From DAHUXD01 sp963805495 (GTDB lineage Bacteria; Acidobacteriota; Thermoanaerobaculia; UBA5066; Gp7-AA6), in assembly GCA_963805495.1 (NCBI GenBank), contig CAWDUQ010000002.1, positions 806,001 through 870,000 on the forward strand: a DNA stretch of 64,000 nt, given 5' to 3'. Made by a program: the position numbers and the translations under genes. The notes under the pieces were generated by a model. That model was given only the letters and a program-made list of their open reading frames with translations, was not told where the DNA came from and searched no databases. Below are positions 8,177 through 18,965 of this stretch, piece by piece (the first letter of the stretch is position 1; each line of letters starts with the position of its first letter).

Positions 8177-8668
8177 ATGCGCACGACTCTCGCCGCCATC
8201 GCTGTGTCCGCGGCGTTCGCCTCGGCCGCCCTCGCCCAGAAGACACCGCCGGTTTTTCCAGACCTGGAGTTCGTCGGGGCCGAGGGCGGGAGCGTCCGGC
8301 TCTCCGAGCTCAAAGGCAACGTGGTTCTCCTGAACGTCTGGGCGACCTGGTGCGGCCCCTGCAAGAAGGAGCTTCCGAGCGTTCAGCGGATATACGACTC
8401 CTACAGCGACCGGAACTTCGTCGTCCTCGCCGTGAACGTCGATGCCGACCGCCGGCGCGTGCCGCCCTTCCTCAAGCAGTTCAACATCTCGGTCCCGGTC
8501 TACTACGCGGCTCCCGAAGACGCCGGGCCGCTGACGGCGATGGGCATACCGTCGACGTTCATCCTGGGGTCCGACCGGACCCTCGTTGGACGCTACGTCG
8601 GCTACGACCCGGCCTACGAGGAGAGCTGGAAGAAGGTCCTCGAACAGAACCTGAAGGCTCGCAAGTAA
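8177..8668 (+). CDS. Secreted TlpA-like thioredoxin-fold protein
   Basis: A 163-residue protein with an N-terminal signal peptide (residues 1-20, cleavage near ALAQ). The remainder is a TlpA/ResA-type thioredoxin domain with LLNVWATWCGPCKKELPS: the active site is CGPC, preceded by the WATW typical of periplasmic reductants. The GIPSTFILG cis-proline loop follows. It probably acts in the periplasm as a thiol reductant, for example on cytochrome c or disulfide substrates. The barrel protein follows 43 bases later on the same strand and may share its transcript. Confidence 0.87.
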   Translation: MRTTLAAIAVSAAFASAALAQKTPPVFPDLEFVGAEGGSVRLSELKGNVVLLNVWATWCGPCKKELPSVQRIYDSYSDRNFVVLAVNVDADRRRVPPFLKQFNISVPVYYAAPEDAGPLTAMGIPSTFILGSDRTLVGRYVGYDPAYEESWKKVLEQNLKARK

Positions 8669-8711
8669 TCCAGCAGCCCGGCACACCCGTCCAAACTCAC
8701 GGAGGCCTGCC

Positions 8712-9347
8712 ATGAAAATCCGAATCGCCTTTCTCGCCGTCGCTCTCGCCGCGGCGGCCGCCTCGGCGCGGGCTCAGATCCGCTCGGGCACGATCGAGAT
8801 CAACCCCTACGCGGGCTACCTCTTCGGCGGCAACTTCGGCGACGCGCAGGTGGAGTTCACGCCGTACCGTGTCGGCATCGACGACGACCTGATCTACGGC
8901 GGCCGCATCGGGTACAACGCGACGAGCCTCCTGGAGTTCGAGTTCGAGTACGGGTACGACAAGACGCAGCTCCACCTCGACAGCAACACGAACTTCTCCC
9001 CGGATGTCACGATCGGCGACATCCGGCTCCAGTACTACATGGGTTACGCGACCTTCAATTTCGGACACAGCCGTCTCGTTCCGTACTTCACGATCGGCGG
9101 CGGAGCGGCCAACCTCAAGCCGGAGATCACCGGGGTCGACACCGTCTCCGACACGCGCTTCACGGCCGGGTTCGGCGGCGGGATCAAGTACTTCTTCGAT
9201 CCGCACTTCGCGCTGCGCTTCGACGGACGCGCCTACTCGACCTACCTCGGGGACACGACGTACCTCTGCGGCCCTTACTACACCTGCACGCAGAGCAACT
9301 GGTTGACGAACGGCTCCGTCAACGGCGGACTCATCGTCGCGTTCTAG
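8712..9347 (+). CDS. Outer-membrane beta-barrel protein (OmpA/OmpW-like)
   Basis: A 211-residue protein with a clear signal peptide (residues 1-22, ending ASARAQ). The mature part alternates amphipathic strands rich in Tyr, Phe and Gly with short turns, for example GYLFGGNFGD, FEFEYGYDKTQL and LVPYFTIGGGAANLKP. It ends NGGLIVAF with a C-terminal phenylalanine, the usual recognition signal for barrel assembly. A barrel of about eight strands is likely. No specific substrate can be given. GGAGG precedes the ATG by 6 bases. Its stop overlaps that of the convergent tsaE gene by 3 bases. Confidence 0.83.
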   Translation: MKIRIAFLAVALAAAAASARAQIRSGTIEINPYAGYLFGGNFGDAQVEFTPYRVGIDDDLIYGGRIGYNATSLLEFEFEYGYDKTQLHLDSNTNFSPDVTIGDIRLQYYMGYATFNFGHSRLVPYFTIGGGAANLKPEITGVDTVSDTRFTAGFGGGIKYFFDPHFALRFDGRAYSTYLGDTTYLCGPYYTCTQSNWLTNGSVNGGLIVAF

Positions 9348-9796
9348 CCGTCGGCGAGGCCGCCGGAAAGGCGGATCCGCCGGCCCTCGTCCGGCAGCGT
9401 CTCGAGACGGACCTCGAGGGTCGGCGGCAGCGCGGCCCGGAGCGCCGCTCCAGGCCACTCGACGCACACAGGCGCCCCGGCAACCGACTCCGGGAGCCCC
9501 AGAGGCTCCAGCTCCCGCGGGTCGTCCGCCAGGCGGTAAAGGTCGAGATGCCGGAGCACGATCCGCCCGTCGCCCCCGGCGTACTCGTGAAGTAGAGCGA
9601 AAGTCGGCGACGCGACCTCGCGAGGCGGCGCGCCCAGACCCCGGGCGATCCCGCGGGCGAGCGCCGTCTTGCCGGCGCCGAGCTCGCCCGTGAGATAGAC
9701 GACCGACCCCGTCGAGAGCGACGCCGCCAGGCGCGCGCCGAGCGCCTCCGTCTCGGATTCCGAACGCGTGACGACGTCGCGGTCGCGCTCAGCCAC
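9344..9796 (-). CDS. tsaE: tRNA threonylcarbamoyladenosine synthesis ATPase TsaE
   Basis: TsaE is the P-loop ATPase that, with TsaB and TsaD, transfers threonylcarbamoyl to A37 of ANN-decoding tRNAs. The 150-residue protein carries GELGAGKTALARGIARGLG (Walker A, about residues 36-43), SPTFALLHEY (switch segment), HLDLYRL and VEWPG, all characteristic of the family. The GTG at 9796 is chosen because it overlaps the TGA of nnr, a common pairing, and gives the usual length. The reading frame extends further upstream only within nnr. The carbamoyl-AMP donor enzyme, TsaC, is encoded at 31.6 kb. Confidence 0.92.
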   Translation of the reverse strand: MAERDRDVVTRSESETEALGARLAASLSTGSVVYLTGELGAGKTALARGIARGLGAPPREVASPTFALLHEYAGGDGRIVLRHLDLYRLADDPRELEPLGLPESVAGAPVCVEWPGAALRAALPPTLEVRLETLPDEGRRIRLSGGLADG

Positions 9797-11348
9797 GGTG
9801 GTCCGTCGCCGTCCGCAGACCGCGGCGGACCCCCGGGACGGCATCAGCGATCTCGTGCGCGAGAAGCCCCGCGTCCCCGAGGCTCGGCTCCAGCGCCTCC
9901 GCCGCCGCACCGTGGAGCCAGACCGCCGCGACGGCTGCCGCTCGCGGCGCCAGCCCGCCCGCCAGCAAGGCCCCCAGGAGGCCGGCCAGGACGTCGCCGG
10001 AGCCGGCCGTCGCGAGCAGCGGTGTTCCCGTCGGATTCGCGATCATCGTTGCGCCGGGCTCGGCCACCAGCGTGTGGGCGCCCTTCAGGACAGCGACGGC
10101 CCGCGTCCGCCGGGCCAGGGCCCGCGCAGCGGCGGCCCGGTCGGCCTGGATTTTCCTCGCCGTCGTCCCGAGGAGCCGGCCGGCCTCCCCCGGGTGTGGC
10201 GTCAGCACGGAGGCACCGCGGCGACCCGCGAGCGCGCCGGGGCGGCCCGCGAACGCATTCAGCGCGTCCGCGTCGAGGACGACCGGCAGCCGGGTGCCGC
10301 GCAGGAGCGCCTCGAGAAACGCGACGGTCTCGGCCGAAGTGCCGAGACCGGGCCCGGCGACGGCCGCGTCGAAGCCCTCGAGCGCCCGGACCGCTTCTCG
10401 CCCTCCGCGCTCGGCGAGCGCTCCCGCCGCCTCGGGCAGGACGTGCGTCATCGCCTCCGGAAGCGCCGCGACGACGGCCGCCGCGACGGACTCGGTGCCG
10501 AAGACAGTCACGAGCCCCGCCCCGCCCCGCAGCGCGCCGCGCGCCGCGAGAACGGCTGCTCCTGCCTTGCCGCGCGAACCGGCGATCACGGCGAGCCGGC
10601 CGAAATCACCCTTGTTCGAATCGAGGGGACGCGCGGGCAGGCTCTCGGCGACGTCGCCGGCCTCGGCGAGAAAGAACGTCGACCCGCGCGCGTCGAGCGT
10701 GCGTCGGGGAATCCCGATGTCCGCCACGACGAGCCGGCCGCAAAGGGCCGCGGCGGGCGGAAGGAGCTGGCAGGGCTTGGGCGCGCCGAAGGATACGGTG
10801 AGGACCGCCCGCACGGCCGGTCCCCGGATCGCTCCGCCGTCGGACGAAAGACCGGAGGGAACGTCGGCGGCGACGACCGGGCGTGTCGCCCGGCGGATCG
10901 CCGCGACGACCTTCCGGGCCGTTCCTTCGAGGGGCCTCGTCAGGCCCGTGCCAAACAGCGCGTCCAAGACGCCGTCGCCTTCCTCGAGGGCACGGCGCAA
11001 GTCCGCAAGCCCGCCCGGAGCGGAGATCGAACGCGCCGAGAGGCCGAAGGCCCGGGCGCGGGCAAGGTTCGCGGCCGGATCGCCCCGGTAAGCCTCGGGC
11101 TCCCCGAGCGTGAAGAGGGCGACCTCGAGGCCCGCTCCGACGAGGCGCCGCGCGGCGACGAGGCCGTCTCCACCGTTGTTGCCGGGCCCGCACACCACGG
11201 TCAACCGTTTCCAGTCCGGAAACCGGCGGACGAGCTCGTCGGCGAGCGCCGAACCGGCGCTTTCCATCAGGGCGTCGGACGGGACGCCGTCGCGGATCGC
11301 CGCGGCATCCGCGGCCCGCATTCGCCGCGCGTCGAGGACGGGGAGCAC
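9789..11348 (-). CDS. nnr: Bifunctional NAD(P)H-hydrate epimerase/dehydratase
   Basis: A 519-residue fusion that repairs hydrated NAD(P)H. Residues 1-210 are the YjeF_N epimerase domain, with VVCGPGNNGGDGLVAARRL binding the nucleotide. Residues about 225-510 are the ribokinase-fold dehydratase, with DFGRLAVIAGSRGKAGAAVLAA, LTPHPGEAGRLL and the NPTGTPLLATAGSGDVLAGLLGALLA segment holding the catalytic GSGD. Both halves appear complete. It sits upstream of tsaE with an 8-base overlap. The start at 11348 is 25 bp from the stop of the VWFA gene. Confidence 0.93.
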   Translation of the reverse strand: MLPVLDARRMRAADAAAIRDGVPSDALMESAGSALADELVRRFPDWKRLTVVCGPGNNGGDGLVAARRLVGAGLEVALFTLGEPEAYRGDPAANLARARAFGLSARSISAPGGLADLRRALEEGDGVLDALFGTGLTRPLEGTARKVVAAIRRATRPVVAADVPSGLSSDGGAIRGPAVRAVLTVSFGAPKPCQLLPPAAALCGRLVVADIGIPRRTLDARGSTFFLAEAGDVAESLPARPLDSNKGDFGRLAVIAGSRGKAGAAVLAARGALRGGAGLVTVFGTESVAAAVVAALPEAMTHVLPEAAGALAERGGREAVRALEGFDAAVAGPGLGTSAETVAFLEALLRGTRLPVVLDADALNAFAGRPGALAGRRGASVLTPHPGEAGRLLGTTARKIQADRAAAARALARRTRAVAVLKGAHTLVAEPGATMIANPTGTPLLATAGSGDVLAGLLGALLAGGLAPRAAAVAAVWLHGAAAEALEPSLGDAGLLAHEIADAVPGVRRGLRTATDHRG

Positions 11349-11373
11349 GACCGGATTATCCGTCCGCCGGGGG

Positions 11374-13131
11374 CTACGGCGTACCGGGCTTGGCGGGATC
11401 CGACGCCGGCTTGGGCTGGTCGGGAAGCACCGACACGAAGACCTGCTTCTGCAGGAAAGAGACCAGGTTGGAGACGGAGTCCCGCACGCCGACCGCCAGC
11501 TTCTGGCCGCCGGGCACGACGAGCAGCGTCACGTCGTAGTAGAAGTCCTTGCGCTGGGCGACGTCGAGGTCCTTGGTCGGAATGTGGACTTCCTGGCGTT
11601 GGATCGAGAGGTCGGACTGGTTGCCGGAGGCGTCGCGCACCACGAAGTAGACCAGGAACTGCCCCTCGTACACGTCCCCGGCCGGGACGAGGCCGAGCTT
11701 GGCGATGGGAACGGAGATCCGCACCGGGAGCGCGTAGTTCTGGCGGTCGTGGGGCTTTGCCTTGCCGACGGAGAGGCTCGCCTGCAACGGATTGTCGGTC
11801 CGCGCGTACGCGAGACTCGCGATGACGGCCTCGGCCGTGCGCGTCTCGATCGACTTCTCGACGTAGCTCGTTCGGGTGCGCACGGTCAGCCCCTTGCGTT
11901 TGACCTCGACGTCGATCTTGTGAGGACGGTCGGCCACCCCGCGCGCGCTCCGGAACCCGATCGAGTAGTAGTTCGAGAAGTCCGCCGCGATGCTGTCGAG
12001 ACCGGCCTTCCAGTCGTTGGAGTTGACCGTCGCCTTGCCGCCGGTCTCCTCGGCCATCATCCGGATCGGCCCCTGCATGTTCTGGCGCATCTGGAACTCG
12101 TCGACGTGGATCTTGTCGTCCCGGCCTCCCGAGTCGGCCGACATGACATCGCTCGTCGACAGGCCCGAGGCGTCGAGCGTGTAGATCGTGACGCCGTTCG
12201 CGTTGGCCGCCTGGACGATCTTCACGTACTTCGTGTTCAGGTCGAAGTCGAACTGCTCCATCGTCGCCGAGGTGTCCTGGAACTTGTCGCGAATGACGTT
12301 GAAGAGCTCGTAGCCGGCCGACGCCGGCAGGCCCTCGGACATGTAGAGCAGGCTCTTGCGTCCCTGCAGCCCCGCCATGCTGTCGAGCGTCTGCTTGATC
12401 GCGTCGATCGTGAACTCCATGTCGTTGCGCACCGACTGCGCGTACATCCGGACGGCGCCGATCGCCTCGGACGAGGTCTTGGAGTTGGCGATCTTGTCGA
12501 GTGCGTCCTTCCACTCGCCTTTGGCCGTCGTGCCGCCGGCGCTCTCGAATTCGATCTCGTCGATCGCACCGATCAGATCGTTGACCTCCGAGGTGAACTG
12601 CCGGCGCACCTTGAGCGAGTGGTCGAAGGTGACGACCATGCCCTCGGCGTTGGGTCCGATGACCTCGGCGACGAATTCCTTCAGGCGCTTGAACATCCGG
12701 TTCCGGTTCATGGGCTGGATGTTCAGGTTGTCGACGTAGAAGATGTACCGCGCCTTGACTTCACGGGGGACCTCGGCGGCCTCCTCCTTGTTCGCGAGGT
12801 CCACCGCGGTGCCGTCCTCGAGGAGCAGCTTGCCGCCCGTGACGGCGAAGAAGTTGGTGATCTTCTGGGCGATGCCGTCCTGTTTGACCTCGAAATCCGC
12901 CGGGGTCAGGCCCGGGACCCGCTGGCCCTTGGAGTCGGTCACGACGACCTCGATGCTCGTCACGGAGACGTCGACGGATTCGATGAAGGGAGGAAACGCC
13001 CTCTCGGGGGCCGGCTTCTGCGGGCCGCCTCCGGGCACCGGCGTGGCGGCCGCAGGCGGCTGCTGCGCCGAGGCTGGTACGGCGCCGGGAGCAAAGGCAG
13101 CGACCACGAGAGCGGCGAGCAGACGTCTCAA
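11374..13131 (-). CDS. Secreted VWFA-related protein (acidobacterial type)
   Basis: A 585-residue exported protein of the VWFA-related family abundant in Acidobacteriota. Start TTG at 13131, with AGGAGGA about 7 bases upstream; it opens the signal peptide (RRLLAALVVAAFAPGAVPASAQ). A Pro-rich spacer follows, then FIESVDVSVTSIEVVVTDSKG and VPGLTPADFEVKQDGIAQKI, the fibronectin-like strand pattern that precedes the VWFA fold. The VWFA core begins near ARYIFYVDNLNI, where the metal-site motif DxSxS is replaced by DNLN, so metal binding is doubtful. The C-terminal 200 residues resemble beta-rich modules. Function unknown. A longer ATG-initiated reading frame from 13359 would place the signal peptide internally. 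Confidence 0.8.
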   Translation of the reverse strand: MRRLLAALVVAAFAPGAVPASAQQPPAAATPVPGGGPQKPAPERAFPPFIESVDVSVTSIEVVVTDSKGQRVPGLTPADFEVKQDGIAQKITNFFAVTGGKLLLEDGTAVDLANKEEAAEVPREVKARYIFYVDNLNIQPMNRNRMFKRLKEFVAEVIGPNAEGMVVTFDHSLKVRRQFTSEVNDLIGAIDEIEFESAGGTTAKGEWKDALDKIANSKTSSEAIGAVRMYAQSVRNDMEFTIDAIKQTLDSMAGLQGRKSLLYMSEGLPASAGYELFNVIRDKFQDTSATMEQFDFDLNTKYVKIVQAANANGVTIYTLDASGLSTSDVMSADSGGRDDKIHVDEFQMRQNMQGPIRMMAEETGGKATVNSNDWKAGLDSIAADFSNYYSIGFRSARGVADRPHKIDVEVKRKGLTVRTRTSYVEKSIETRTAEAVIASLAYARTDNPLQASLSVGKAKPHDRQNYALPVRISVPIAKLGLVPAGDVYEGQFLVYFVVRDASGNQSDLSIQRQEVHIPTKDLDVAQRKDFYYDVTLLVVPGGQKLAVGVRDSVSNLVSFLQKQVFVSVLPDQPKPASDPAKPGTP

Positions 13132-13346
13132 ACGGATTTCCTCCTGACAGCGCAAAGCGCTGCTGCCGACGACATTATTCCCCGACCTCGGAAGGACATC
13201 GGCGCCCGGGGCTCGAGAATAGGCGCGCCCTCCAAGATTGAAAAAAACTCTGTTGCTTTGTCGAGGGGAATTCAACAGAATTCGGCCCTCCGGGGCGGGC
13301 CGACTCGAGCCCGGTGGGAAAAGAAAGGCAAGGAGCGAAGCGAAGC

Positions 13347-14204
13347 ATGCCACGCGCAAGGCAAAGTGCGGTCACGGCCGCCGTTCTCCTTTTCGCAGTC
13401 TTCGCATCTGCCGGCTGCAACAAGATCAAGTCCAAGCAGGAGATCAAGCGGGGCAACGAGTTCCTGAAGGCCGCCCAGTACGAGGCCGCCCTGTCCGCCT
13501 ACCAGGAGGCCCTCCGGCTCGATCCGAACGAGACGAAGCTCCACAAGCACATCGGCATCGCCTACATGGGGATGTACCAGCCTGGCTCCAAGCATCCGAA
13601 GGACCTCGAGTTCGCGGGAAAGGCGATCGACAACCTCAAGGAGTACGTCGCGGCCTACCCGGACGACCCGAAGGGCCTGGAGTACCTGGTGTCCATGTAC
13701 CTGAACACCGAGCGCTTCGACGATGCCATCGCTTTCTACCAGAACGAGCTGCTTCGCCGAAATCCCAAGGACAGCAAGGCGATGCAGTCGCTCGCCATGC
13801 TGTACTTCAAGAAGGGCGACTTCGACAACGGCGTCAAGTGGCTCAAGGAGCGGCTGACCGTCGAAGGCAACAACCCCGAGGTGTACTACCTGATCGGGGT
13901 CCAGGCCTGGGACCGCTCGTACAACTTCCCCGACATCGACCCCGAACTGCGGGCGAAGATCGTCGAGGACGGCCTCGCCGCCCTGAACAAGGCCGTCGAG
14001 ATGAAGCCGGATTACTTCGAAGCGATCTCCTACATCAACCTTCTCTACCGCGAAAAGGCCAAGATGGAGACCGATCCGGCCAAGAAGCAGGAATACACGG
14101 ACACGGCGAACAAGTACCTCCAGCAGGCGCTGGAAATGCGTAAGGCGGCGCAGGAGAAGGCGAAGGCGGAGGCCGCCCAGGCGACACCGGAACCAGGGCG
14201 GTAG
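13347..14204 (+). CDS. TPR lipoprotein next to TonB-ExbBD
   Basis: A 285-residue protein with a lipoprotein signal: hydrophobic residues 9-22 and lipobox FASAGC (Cys24). It contains TPR-type repeats (RGNEFLKAAQYEAALSAYQE, LAMLYFKKGDFDNGVKWLKE and others) and a charged Ala/Lys-rich tail ending TPEPGR. It probably acts in the periplasm, anchored to a membrane. The TonB gene starts 33 bases after its stop, so it may be first in the tonB-exbBDD operon, though the partners of its TPRs are unknown. The ATG at 13347 is chosen to give a normal lipoprotein signal; AAGGAG lies about 11 bases upstream. Confidence 0.82.
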   Translation: MPRARQSAVTAAVLLFAVFASAGCNKIKSKQEIKRGNEFLKAAQYEAALSAYQEALRLDPNETKLHKHIGIAYMGMYQPGSKHPKDLEFAGKAIDNLKEYVAAYPDDPKGLEYLVSMYLNTERFDDAIAFYQNELLRRNPKDSKAMQSLAMLYFKKGDFDNGVKWLKERLTVEGNNPEVYYLIGVQAWDRSYNFPDIDPELRAKIVEDGLAALNKAVEMKPDYFEAISYINLLYREKAKMETDPAKKQEYTDTANKYLQQALEMRKAAQEKAKAEAAQATPEPGR

Positions 14205-14237
14205 GGCCGGTGTCTCACTTGGTCGGGGGGATCGTCC

Positions 14238-14968
14238 ATGTTTGAAACGTCACTCATCGAATCGACCCATCAGGCGGGCGGATCGAGAAAGGCCATGTCC
14301 TTTCCGGTCTCCGTGCTGATTCACGGGCTCGTCATCGGAATCGCGCTCGGGGCCTCGATCTGGTTCGTCGGAGACGTGCCCGAGCCACCGATCCCGGTCA
14401 CCTTTTACGCCGCGGCTCCACCCCCTCCCCCCCGCCGCCCCCGGCGGCCCCCAAAGCGGCCCCCAAGGCGCCCCAGGCCCAGAAGCCCGTCGAATCCAGG
14501 CCGGTCGAGATGGCCCAGCCCCAGGTGATGCCGGACATCGTGCCGGCGCCCCTGTCCGAGCCCGAGCCCGTCGCCGACGCGGGCGTCGAAGGGGGAGTCG
14601 AGGGCGGTGTCGAAGGTGGCGTGCCCGGCGGCGTCATGGGCGGCGTGGTCGGCGGGACCGGAGCCGGCGGCGGAGCCGAGCCCCTGCGGGTCGGCGGCGA
14701 CGTCAAGGCGCCCGTGCTGACCTCGCGCATCGAGCCGCAGTACCCGGAAGCGGCCCGCAAGGCCCGCATGGAAGGCGTCGTGATCCTCGAGGCGATCATC
14801 ACGGCCGAGGGCAACGTCGAGGACGTCCGCGTCCTGAAATCGGTCAACCCCCTTCTCGACGCCTCGGCGGTCCGCGCGGTCCAGCAGTGGAAGTACAAGC
14901 CCGCCACCCTCAACGGCCGGGCGGTTCGCGTCTACCTGACCGTGACGGTGACCTTCCGGTTGAACTAG
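14238..14968 (+). CDS. tonB: Energy transducer TonB, frameshifted in a poly-C tract
   Basis: TonB transmits proton-motive energy from ExbB/ExbD to outer-membrane receptors. The first frame (from ATG 14238) gives a membrane anchor (FPVSVLIHGLVIGIALGASI) and the start of a Pro-rich arm. At the C7 run 14427-14433 the frame must change: with one more C the arm continues as PPPAAPKAAPKAPQAQKPVE into the frame that ends at 14968. That frame holds a GGVEGG-type Gly/Val linker and the C-terminal TonB domain (EPQYPEAARKARMEGVVIL, AVQQWKYKPATLNGRAV). Joined length is about 243 residues. Only the frame break is abnormal; a homopolymer sequencing error is the simplest explanation. Confidence 0.85.
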
Positions 14969-15013
14969 GATTGCAGAGTTGAGCGCGACGGCAAATTTGA
15001 GGAGGAGCGTCTC

Positions 15014-15709
15014 ATGAGTTTTGATCCCATCCACCTGTGGCACCAGATGACCCCGATCGCCAAGGGCGTCGTGGTCCTCCTGATCATCATGTCGATCTAT
15101 TCGCTGACCGTGGCCTTCGAGCGCTTCCTCTACTACCGGAAGGCGCGCAACCAGTCGGTGGCCTACGCGAAGATGGTCACGACGTTCCTGAAGCAGGACA
15201 AGCTCCAGGAAGCCATCGACGCGTCGAAGAAGTTCAAGAACAGCCACGTCGCCCGCGTGCTCGCGGCCGGCCTGTACGAGTTCTCCCACGACATAAAGAG
15301 CGGAGGCTCGGGCATCAAGGGCCACGACATGATCGAGGCGGCCGAGCGCGCGATCGAGCGCGAGGTCCTGGTTACGACCGCCGACATGAAGAAGGGCCTC
15401 TCGGGCCTGGCGACGATCGGAACCACGGCTCCCTTCATCGGACTCTTCGGCACGGTCATCGGCATCATCAACGCCTTCCGCGGAATGGCGATGAGCGGAT
15501 CGGGCGGCATCGCGGCCGTTTCGGCCGGAATCGCCGAGGCCCTCGTGACGACGGCCCTCGGCCTCTTCGTCGCGATCCCGGCCGTGTGGATGTTCAACAT
15601 CTTCATGAACAACATCGAGCGCTTCCAGGTCGAGATGTCGAACTCGTCCAACGAGCTGATCGACTACTTCATCAAGCGGCGCGGCGCGGGCGCTCAGCTG
15701 AGCGCTTAG
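15014..15709 (+). CDS. exbB: ExbB/TolQ family proton channel subunit
   Basis: A 231-residue inner-membrane protein of the MotA/TolQ/ExbB family, which forms the pentameric proton channel that powers TonB. Membrane segments lie at about residues 16-36, 135-157 and 172-196. The conserved GLSGLATIGTTAPFIGLFGTVIGI and SGGIAAVSAGIAEALVTTALGLFVAIPAV blocks surround the channel; the threonine residues in TTAPFIGLFGTV and TALGL are the expected polar pore residues. GAGGAG lies 8-13 bases upstream of the ATG. It is followed closely by exbD genes in the same operon. Confidence 0.92.
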   Translation: MSFDPIHLWHQMTPIAKGVVVLLIIMSIYSLTVAFERFLYYRKARNQSVAYAKMVTTFLKQDKLQEAIDASKKFKNSHVARVLAAGLYEFSHDIKSGGSGIKGHDMIEAAERAIEREVLVTTADMKKGLSGLATIGTTAPFIGLFGTVIGIINAFRGMAMSGSGGIAAVSAGIAEALVTTALGLFVAIPAVWMFNIFMNNIERFQVEMSNSSNELIDYFIKRRGAGAQLSA

Positions 15710-15719
15710 GAGACCGGTC

Positions 15720-16157
15720 ATGGGCATGGGAGGCGGCGGAGGCCGCGACAAGCTTCAGAGCGACATCAACGTCACGCCGCTCGTCGACGTGTGTCTCGTC
15801 CTGCTGATCATCTTCATGGTCGTCACGCCCATGCTCCAGAAGGGCGTCAGCGTGCAGATCCCGCAGACCGACAATCCGGACAAGAAGCCCGAATCGAGCA
15901 AGCAGAAGATGATCTCGGTGTCCTACACCAACCCGCCGGGCTACTACATGGACAACCCGAAACAGATGTCGAAGGCCGAGTTCCAGAACGCCCTCGACGA
16001 GCTCTACCAGCGCAATCCCACGGCGGAGCTCGTCATCAAGGCCGACCAGCGCCTCAAGTACGGCGAGGTCAAAGAAGTCTTCAAGATGACCAAGGACGCG
16101 GGCTTCCAGGACGTCGGCCTGATCGCCGAGAAAAAGCAAAAGGGCGTCGGCGGCTAG
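15720..16157 (+). CDS. exbD: ExbD/TolR family protein, first paralogue
   Basis: A 145-residue protein with a short cytoplasmic Gly-rich N-terminus, one membrane segment (residues 22-42: VDVCLVLLIIFMVVTPM) and a periplasmic domain. The proton-carrying aspartate is in the NVTPLVDVCLVLLI motif. Periplasmic residues include VQIPQTDNPDKKPESSKQ, then the NPTAELVIKADQRLKYGEVKEV fold common to ExbD/TolR. It lies 10 bases after exbB. Confidence 0.92.
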   Translation: MGMGGGGGRDKLQSDINVTPLVDVCLVLLIIFMVVTPMLQKGVSVQIPQTDNPDKKPESSKQKMISVSYTNPPGYYMDNPKQMSKAEFQNALDELYQRNPTAELVIKADQRLKYGEVKEVFKMTKDAGFQDVGLIAEKKQKGVGG

Positions 16158-16184
16158 GCCGCGGCGATCAAGGAGAGCATCAGC

Positions 16185-16607
<423 letters not shown>

Positions 16608-16656
16608 CCCCCGGCCCGCTTCGAGCGCCCGGAGGACCTCCCGGATCCCCGCCTTC

Positions 16657-16665
16657 TGATATCCT
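16657..16665 (+). promoter_or_regulatory. Extended -10 promoter element of hppA
   Basis: TGATATCCT matches TGnTATnnT, as seen before the TlpA-like gene. No -35 box is evident at the proper spacing. An mRNA start near 16672 would give a leader of about 56 bases, with AGGAG 6 bases before the ATG. Confidence 0.4.
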
Positions 16666-16727
16666 CCCCCGCCGGTCGGCCCCGTCAGCGGCGACCCGCA
16701 GAACCACGACAAACAGGAGTTGGACGA

Positions 16728-18884
<2,157 letters not shown>

Positions 18885-18900
18885 CTCTCGGACTTCGTCC

Positions 18901-18925
18901 CGGGGCGGAGGCAAGCCCCGCCCCG
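18901..18925. terminator. Convergent-gene hairpin between hppA and hemW
   Basis: CGGGGCGG (18901-18908) and CCGCCCCG (18918-18925) are perfect inverse complements with a 9-base loop. It lies 16 bases after the hppA stop and 40 bases before the hemW stop of the opposite strand. There is no T-tract, so it may act as a bidirectional stop or as a 3' stabiliser rather than a strict Rho-independent terminator. Confidence 0.5.
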
Positions 18926-18965
18926 ACGACCGGGCGCTCGATCCGGCGGAGGCCGCCGCCCCTCG

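Noticed and set aside
13132..13359. Longer VWFA protein starting at 13359
   Set aside because: It would bury the signal peptide; TTG 13131 has a good Shine-Dalgarno and places the signal at the start.
14590..14680. Repeated GGCGT-like units that could suggest a short repeat array
   Set aside because: They encode the Gly/Val linker of TonB; units are short, irregular and in frame, unlike CRISPR.
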